Source: Candidatus Cryptobacteroides excrementipullorum (GTDB taxonomy: Bacteria > Bacteroidota > Bacteroidia > Bacteroidales > UBA932). From it: a stretch of 64,000 bases of DNA. Below, piece after piece: positions 59,616 through 64,000 of the stretch. The DNA is taken from NCBI GenBank assembly GCA_017695065.1, contig JADILZ010000079.1, positions 1 to 64,000 on the forward strand. The letters are read 5' to 3'. The translations under genes were made by a program, and so were the position numbers. The first letter of the stretch is position 1; each line of letters begins with the position of its first letter. The notes under the pieces are model-generated. The model worked only from the letters and a program-made list of their open reading frames with translations, did no database searches and was not told the DNA's origin.

Positions 59616-61028
59616 TCATCGTGGAATATACTCCGGATTCAGTTCGTGAGGGATTGGTGCATTTGTCTTGCTGAGCCATCTGAACAGCCGTCTGTGCAGG
59701 CGCTTGCGTATTCCGGGCTCTGTGAGGGAGAGGTTTTCGGTCTCTCCAGGGTCTGATGAGAGGTCGAACAGTTCCTCGCTGCCGTCCTCGTAATAGTGGA
59801 TGAGCTTCCAGTCCCCGCTCCTTATGGATGAATACGGTGTCGCCCTGAATCCGTGGTCACTCGTATATGATTCCAGGTATGCCGGGAAATGCCAGAAGAG
59901 GTCGCGTCTGCTGCTTTTGCCTGACACAAGGGAGAATATGTCTTTCCCGTCAAGGCCCTTTACCTTGTCCGCCCCTGCCACGGATATGAATGTCGGAAAG
60001 AAGTCGATTCCGCATACCGGGACGGATGATACTGTCCCTGGGTCGGTGTGCCCGTTCCATCTGATAATCAGCGGCACGCGGTCTCCTCCTTCGTAAGGGG
60101 TGCCTTTCCCGCCACGTAGAGGCCAGTTGTCCGTAACAGGCTCCGAGCCGCCGTTGTCAGACCAGAATACGATGAGCGTGTTGTCAGCCATGCCAAGGGA
60201 ATCGACGGTGTCACATATCCTTCTTACACTGTCATCGAGCTTTTCTATCATGGCTGCATAGACAGGGTTGCTGTGATACTTTCCAGCCGGTTTGTTTCTG
60301 TATTTTTCTATTGTTTCTTCTGGAGCCTGCAGTGAGGTATGTACGGCGAAATGTGCAAGATGCAGGAAAAACGGCTGGTCTCCTGACTCCTTGATGAATT
60401 TCACGGCTTCGTCAGTAAGCCTGTCTGTCAGATATTCTCCTGGTTTCCCCTGTGACAGCCCATGGTGGCATCTGGACTTGTCAGGCAGGCAATAAGGGTA
60501 GAAATATGAATATGGAGCACCTGCACGGTCTCCTCCCGTATTGGTGTCAAACCCTTGTGCTAGAGGTCCGGTCCCGTCAGCATCATCCCCAAGATGCCAT
60601 TTCCCTATGTGCCCGCATCTGTACCCTGCCGCACTGAGTGCTTCGGCTATGGTGACAAACCTGGTGTCCAGGTCGTCGGTATTCGGTACCGGTATCAGTT
60701 TCCTTTCTGATGCGTGTCCTCTTTCGGACGGGCTTACCGTATATATACCGTGTCTTGGCGTGTACATCCCGGACATCATGCAGGCGCGGCTTGGAGCCGA
60801 GTTCGCAGCTGCGGAATAAGCATTGTCGAACATCATGCCTTCGGATGCCAGCCTGTCAATGGCCGGGGTCTCGTAATAGTCGCTGCCGCTTATTCCAAGG
60901 TCTGTCCAGCCGAGGTCGTCAGCCACGATGAAGATGATGTTGGGCCTTTCTGTACCGGCCACCTTTGCGTGCATTCCCTGTCCTGCCATGACAAGGAATA
61001 AGGGAAGGATGATTTTGCAGTCTTTCAT
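59616..61028 (-). CDS. Sulfatase, Ser-type formylglycine active site
   Basis: A 470-residue secreted or periplasmic alkaline-phosphatase-fold sulfatase with an N-terminal signal peptide. The metal motif is FIVADDLGWTDLG. The active-site signature is Ser77-Ala-Pro-Ser-Arg81, followed by ACMMSGMYTPRHG. Ser at the first position means the formylglycine must be made by a radical-SAM maturase (anSME), the anaerobic route usual in Bacteroidetes. HIGKWHLG and WSDNGG are also present. The substrate may be a host or plant sulfated glycan. The GH88 enzyme at 11.5 kb would suit the same diet. Confidence 0.94.
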   Translation of the reverse strand: MKDCKIILPLFLVMAGQGMHAKVAGTERPNIIFIVADDLGWTDLGISGSDYYETPAIDRLASEGMMFDNAYSAAANSAPSRACMMSGMYTPRHGIYTVSPSERGHASERKLIPVPNTDDLDTRFVTIAEALSAAGYRCGHIGKWHLGDDADGTGPLAQGFDTNTGGDRAGAPYSYFYPYCLPDKSRCHHGLSQGKPGEYLTDRLTDEAVKFIKESGDQPFFLHLAHFAVHTSLQAPEETIEKYRNKPAGKYHSNPVYAAMIEKLDDSVRRICDTVDSLGMADNTLIVFWSDNGGSEPVTDNWPLRGGKGTPYEGGDRVPLIIRWNGHTDPGTVSSVPVCGIDFFPTFISVAGADKVKGLDGKDIFSLVSGKSSRRDLFWHFPAYLESYTSDHGFRATPYSSIRSGDWKLIHYYEDGSEELFDLSSDPGETENLSLTEPGIRKRLHRRLFRWLSKTNAPIPHELNPEYIPR

Positions 61029-61039
61029 AAATGGAAAAT

Positions 61040-61064
61040 AAAAGGCGGATTGGAAAATCCGCCT
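61040..61064 (-). terminator. Intrinsic terminator after hpf
   Basis: On the minus strand AGGCGGATT and AATCCGCCT form a 9-bp perfect stem with a 4-nt loop followed by TTTTATTTT. It ends the cca-xerC-hpf transcript 20 bp past hpf and lies 12 bp before the sulfatase start. Confidence 0.85.
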
Positions 61065-61083
61065 GATGAGTCTGTGTTATGTG

Positions 61084-61374
61084 TCAATTGTTTCTTTTTT
61101 CCTTTGCCCTTACGAGTTTGTCTTTCAGGATGTCCACGCAGTCGACGAGGGCGTCCTCGAATGTTTTTGCGTTTCTCTCGATAACCAGGTCATTTCCCGG
61201 AATCTGGACATGCAGTTTCACGTTCTTGTTCTGGTGTTCGGCCAGAAGTGAGAGTGCTACGTCCACTCCGATGATGCCGTCATGGAATTTCTCCAGCTTC
61301 GATACTTTCTTCTCCACGAAGTCAAGGAGTTTCTGGTCTGCGTTGAACTTGATGGATTGTACTCTAATCTCCAT
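61084..61374 (-). CDS. hpf: Ribosome hibernation promoting factor, short form
   Basis: A 96-residue RaiA/HPF-family protein binding the small-subunit decoding channel in slow growth. MEIRVQSIKFNADQKLLDFV, then VEKKVSKLEKFHDG and VQIPGNDLVIERNAKTFEDA, then the basic KDKLVRAKEKRNN tail. The long-form C-terminal dimerisation domain is absent. Start at 61374 by family fit. It overlaps the end of xerC by 11 bp, an arrangement common in Bacteroidetes. Confidence 0.93.
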   Translation of the reverse strand: MEIRVQSIKFNADQKLLDFVEKKVSKLEKFHDGIIGVDVALSLLAEHQNKNVKLHVQIPGNDLVIERNAKTFEDALVDCVDILKDKLVRAKEKRNN

Positions 61375-62467
61375 GTTTACCTCCGCTTTTCGCCCTTGGA
61401 TGGGCAGTTTCATATATCTTTTTAAGTCTGGCGACAGAATTGTGGGTGTACACCTGCGTCGCGGCGAGCGAGGAGTGTCCCAGGAGTTCCTTTATGGAGT
61501 TCAGGTCCGCCCCGTCCTCGAGCAGCTCTGTCGCCAGAGTGTGCCGCAGGACATGCGGGGATTTTCTCAGTGTGAACCATCTGGTGTCTCCGAGTTCGCA
61601 TTTTATGACCCTGTCCACATATGTGGGATAGACAGCTGTCCCTTTTGATGTGACGAACAGGGGCGAATTTAAGGTGCGCTGCTCACAGACTGTCGTTTCA
61701 ACTGCTTGTAAATATAATGAAATTTCTTTACATAACGAAGGTACTGCCGGAATTTCTCTCGTTTTGTTTCCTTTTCCCGTCACCCTTATGATTTTCCTGC
61801 TGAAGTCTATGCTCCCTGTCTTGAGGGATATAAGCTCGGACCTTCTGATCCCGGTTGAATACAGGGTGACGACAATCGCACGGCTGAGCCTTTTGTCGAA
61901 GAGCCATGCGTCGAACTTTTCGGGCTTCTGCGCGAGCTTCTCCATCTTGAGGTAGAGAGGGTCTCTTTCCGGGCGGTATCCATGCCGTTTCCGTGTCCTG
62001 ACGTATGCGTCCAGGAAGTCAGCCGGAGTAGGGAAGTGGAACTCGGTGGCGAATATGTCGCTGGCGGCGAAGTATTTTGACATGGAGTCGTGCCGGTAGA
62101 ACACCGGGAGCAGCTTTTCCATTTTCGGACGCGCTACCGACCTGGCGGGGTTGGACTTCAGCTCCTTCCTTTTTATCAGGAACATGCAGAACCCGCTCAA
62201 CACTGACAAATGCAGGTTCACTGTCCTCGGATTGAATGACATCTTGTCGAGCATATGGAACACATATCCCCTGAACATGTCCACTGTCAGGGCCGACTTC
62301 AGTTCTGTATCCGGGACGGCATTCCGGTCCGTGGCTTCAGGAAACGCAAATGCTACGAAACTGTCCAGGACTCCGGCATATATCTCCTGTGTCCGTACTG
62401 AATACCTGCGGATGACTGTGATGTATTCTATATATCTGTCAGTCAGTGTTATATCTGTCTGTTGCAT
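61364..62467 (-). CDS. xerC: Tyrosine recombinase XerC-like
   Basis: A 367-residue tyrosine recombinase. The N-terminal SAM-like DNA-binding domain covers about 1-120. The catalytic domain has Arg in TLYSTGIRRSELISLK, a Lys-bearing beta hairpin IIRVTGKGNKTREIP, HVLRHTLATELLEDG (H-x2-R), LLGHSSLAATQ (His) and the nucleophile Tyr in QVYTHNS. The position between cca and hpf and lack of att-like repeats support a housekeeping chromosome-dimer resolvase rather than an integrase. It is longer than E. coli XerC because of an insertion at about 120-180. Confidence 0.9.
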   Translation of the reverse strand: MQQTDITLTDRYIEYITVIRRYSVRTQEIYAGVLDSFVAFAFPEATDRNAVPDTELKSALTVDMFRGYVFHMLDKMSFNPRTVNLHLSVLSGFCMFLIKRKELKSNPARSVARPKMEKLLPVFYRHDSMSKYFAASDIFATEFHFPTPADFLDAYVRTRKRHGYRPERDPLYLKMEKLAQKPEKFDAWLFDKRLSRAIVVTLYSTGIRRSELISLKTGSIDFSRKIIRVTGKGNKTREIPAVPSLCKEISLYLQAVETTVCEQRTLNSPLFVTSKGTAVYPTYVDRVIKCELGDTRWFTLRKSPHVLRHTLATELLEDGADLNSIKELLGHSSLAATQVYTHNSVARLKKIYETAHPRAKSGGKHGD

Positions 62468-62474
62468 GGTGGTG

Positions 62475-63989
62475 TCACTTATCCTTTCCTGTAAGGCCAA
62501 GTTCTGCGGCCTTTTCCCTCATCAGCCTGTCTGCATCCTCGAACCTGTTCTGTATCACACCGTCAAGTATGGCGTTCTTTACATATTCCTTGATGATACC
62601 GATTTCCCGGCACGGCGGTATTCCGTAAATTTCCATTATGTATTCCCCTGTGACAGGGTTCTTGAAGTTACGGATTGCATCTTTCGCCTCCACATCTTCG
62701 AGTTTCTGCCTGACCATCTCGAAGTTTTTCCTGAGCCTTTCGACCTTCCTCGGGTTCTTGGAGGTGATGTCGGCGTTGCACAGGAGCATCAGGTCATCTA
62801 TGTCATTTCCTGCATCGAACAGGAGCCTCCTTACAGCAGAGTCTGTGACTTCTTCTGTAACGAGGGCAATTGGGCGCAGGTGCAGTCCTACCAGTTTCTG
62901 TACATATTTCATTTTCTCGTTTAGCGGAAGCTTCATCTGCTGGAAGATCTTGGGCACCATCCGCGCCCCCACGACTTCATGTCCGTGGAATGTCCATCCT
63001 GTCTGGGGAGAATACTTTTTGGTGGCCGGCTTCCCTATATCGTGCAGCAGGGCTGCCCATCTGAGCCACAGGTATGGCTCAGTGCGCGTAAGCACGGCTT
63101 CTTTCCCGTTTTCGAACTCGTAGTTGTGCAGGGACCCTGCCATGATCAGTTCTGCTTCTGACGCGGAAACGTTGTCCACCACCTCAAGCGTGTGGCTGAA
63201 GTTTTCCTTGTGCCCTTTCCCTTCCACGGTCTCCACGCCTTTCAGCCTGGTGAGCTGCGGAAGTATCAGTTCGAGCAGCCCTGTGTCATCAAGCAGCCTG
63301 AAGCCTATGGACGGTTTCTCGCAGAGAAGTATCTTGTTCAGCTCCTCAGTTATCCTTTCCTTTGAAAGGATGGAGAGCCTTTCCCGGTTCCTTCTTATTG
63401 ATTCGAGGGATTCAGGTACAATGGTGAAGTCCCTTCCTGATGCTGACAGCCTGGCCGCAAATCTTATGGCGCGTATCATTCTCAGAGGATCGTCGCTGTA
63501 CGTGGTGTCAGGGTCGAGCGGTGTGCGTATGATGCCTGATGCGAGGTCCTTTATCCCTCCGAAGGGGTCCACGAGAGCCCCGAAATCCTCTTTCTGAAGG
63601 CTGAATGCCATAGCGTTGATGGTGAAATCCCTCCTTAGCTGGTCGTCTTCGAGAGTCCCGTCTTCGACTATCGGCTTTCTCGAGTCCCTCCGGTATGATT
63701 CTTTCCGTGCTCCTACGAACTCCACTTCTATCCCGTGGTACCTGAGCATCGCCGTCCCGAAATTCCTGAATACCGACACTGTGCTCCCCACTGTCTCGCC
63801 GACGGCCTGCGCCAGTTCTATCCCGCTGCCTTCCACCACTATGTCGATGTCCTTGCTGGGACGTCCGAGGAAACAGTCCCTGACGTAGCCCCCGATCACA
63901 AAGGCTCTGACGCCCAGTCTCTCTGCGGTCTGGGATACTATGGTGAATATCTTGTGGCCTAGGAATCCTTCTGTTATGGTTGTACTCAT
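62475..63989 (-). CDS. cca: CCA tRNA nucleotidyltransferase with HD domain
   Basis: A 504-residue class II enzyme adding or repairing the 3' CCA of tRNAs. That is consistent with none of the three tRNA genes here encoding CCA. The catalytic core has VIGGYVRDCFLGRPSKDIDI (GG-x-R-D-x-D pattern). The flexible loop and RRDFTINAMAFSL follow, then the DPLRMIRAIRFAARL block. A C-terminal HD domain (LLHDIGKPATKKYSPQTGWT) suggests added phosphohydrolase activity. The ATG at 63989 is preferred over a TTG at 63995. It starts 11 bp inside the window edge. Confidence 0.93.
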   Translation of the reverse strand: MSTTITEGFLGHKIFTIVSQTAERLGVRAFVIGGYVRDCFLGRPSKDIDIVVEGSGIELAQAVGETVGSTVSVFRNFGTAMLRYHGIEVEFVGARKESYRRDSRKPIVEDGTLEDDQLRRDFTINAMAFSLQKEDFGALVDPFGGIKDLASGIIRTPLDPDTTYSDDPLRMIRAIRFAARLSASGRDFTIVPESLESIRRNRERLSILSKERITEELNKILLCEKPSIGFRLLDDTGLLELILPQLTRLKGVETVEGKGHKENFSHTLEVVDNVSASEAELIMAGSLHNYEFENGKEAVLTRTEPYLWLRWAALLHDIGKPATKKYSPQTGWTFHGHEVVGARMVPKIFQQMKLPLNEKMKYVQKLVGLHLRPIALVTEEVTDSAVRRLLFDAGNDIDDLMLLCNADITSKNPRKVERLRKNFEMVRQKLEDVEAKDAIRNFKNPVTGEYIMEIYGIPPCREIGIIKEYVKNAILDGVIQNRFEDADRLMREKAAELGLTGKDK

Positions 63990-64000
63990 TTGCAATCAGT

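Noticed and set aside
61364..62467. Integrase of an integrated element
   Set aside because: The gene sits in the cca-xerC-hpf run with housekeeping genes on both sides. The nearest tRNA, at 58.4 kb, shows no duplicated 3' end.

Overview
The window looks like chromosomal DNA of an anaerobic or microaerophilic Bacteroidetes, most likely Bacteroidales. The evidence is type V pilus genes, TonB receptor and lipoprotein genes with Bacteroidetes lipoboxes, a six-bladed propeller lipoprotein, DUF2807, DUF4296, DUF5689 and BACON-type proteins, pyruvate formate-lyase, rubredoxin and a Ser-type sulfatase. Several promoters also fit the Bacteroidetes TTTG-N19-TAnnTTTG form. I cannot assign genus. No IS element, prophage or CRISPR array is visible.

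Layout. 0.2-5 kb: minus-strand glycosyltransferase operon. 5.2-5.5 kb: tRNA-Gln and tRNA-Met. 5.5-11.5 kb: ispF, a small membrane protein, mutL, rhomboid, an EEP protein and an M23 peptidase. 11.5-13 kb: GH88 hydrolase whose 3' end runs into a hairpin-rich dispersed repeat. 13.1-21.8 kb: putative extracellular nucleic-acid utilisation locus (OB-fold/lamin-tail lipoprotein, Serratia-type nuclease, DNase I-like nuclease, TonB receptor, DUF5689 lipoprotein). 21.8-24.5 kb: HAD phosphatase and an ECF sigma/anti-sigma/plug-like protein operon. 24.6-28.7 kb: fabH, propeller lipoprotein, queH, rubredoxin, superoxide dismutase. 28.8-33.4 kb: minus-strand pflB-pflA-menA-CPBP operon. 33.7-36.9 kb: lipid A modification operon whose first gene is frameshifted at a G9 tract. 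36.9-42 kb: short SSB, zinc-ribbon protein, M3 peptidase, two DUF2807 lipoproteins. 42-52.3 kb: housekeeping genes (lptF/G-type permease, tgt, ftsY, pheT, DUF4296 lipoprotein, amidohydrolase, radical SAM, dtd, deoC). 52.5-58.4 kb: zincin lipoprotein and type V pilus cassette. 58.4-64 kb: tRNA-Leu, 2-hydroxyacid dehydrogenase, sulfatase, and the cca-xerC-hpf run.

Four things stand out. First, an arnC/arnT-like lipid A decoration operon is interrupted in its first gene by a homopolymeric G tract. Losing one G restores a full glycosyltransferase, so it is either phase-variable or a sequencing error. Second, a family of dispersed repeats is built from consecutive perfect hairpins plus an AT-rich tail. 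Stems are kept while loops differ, and most copies sit just upstream of a gene in the same orientation. Third, secreted nucleases are clustered with a TonB receptor and OB-fold lipoproteins. Fourth, an ECF sigma and a membrane anti-sigma are co-transcribed with a small secreted protein made of two TonB-plug-like units and no barrel.

Start sites were moved inward from the longest open frame wherever a signal peptide, family N-terminus or gene spacing supports it. All function calls are from reading motifs; no database search was run.
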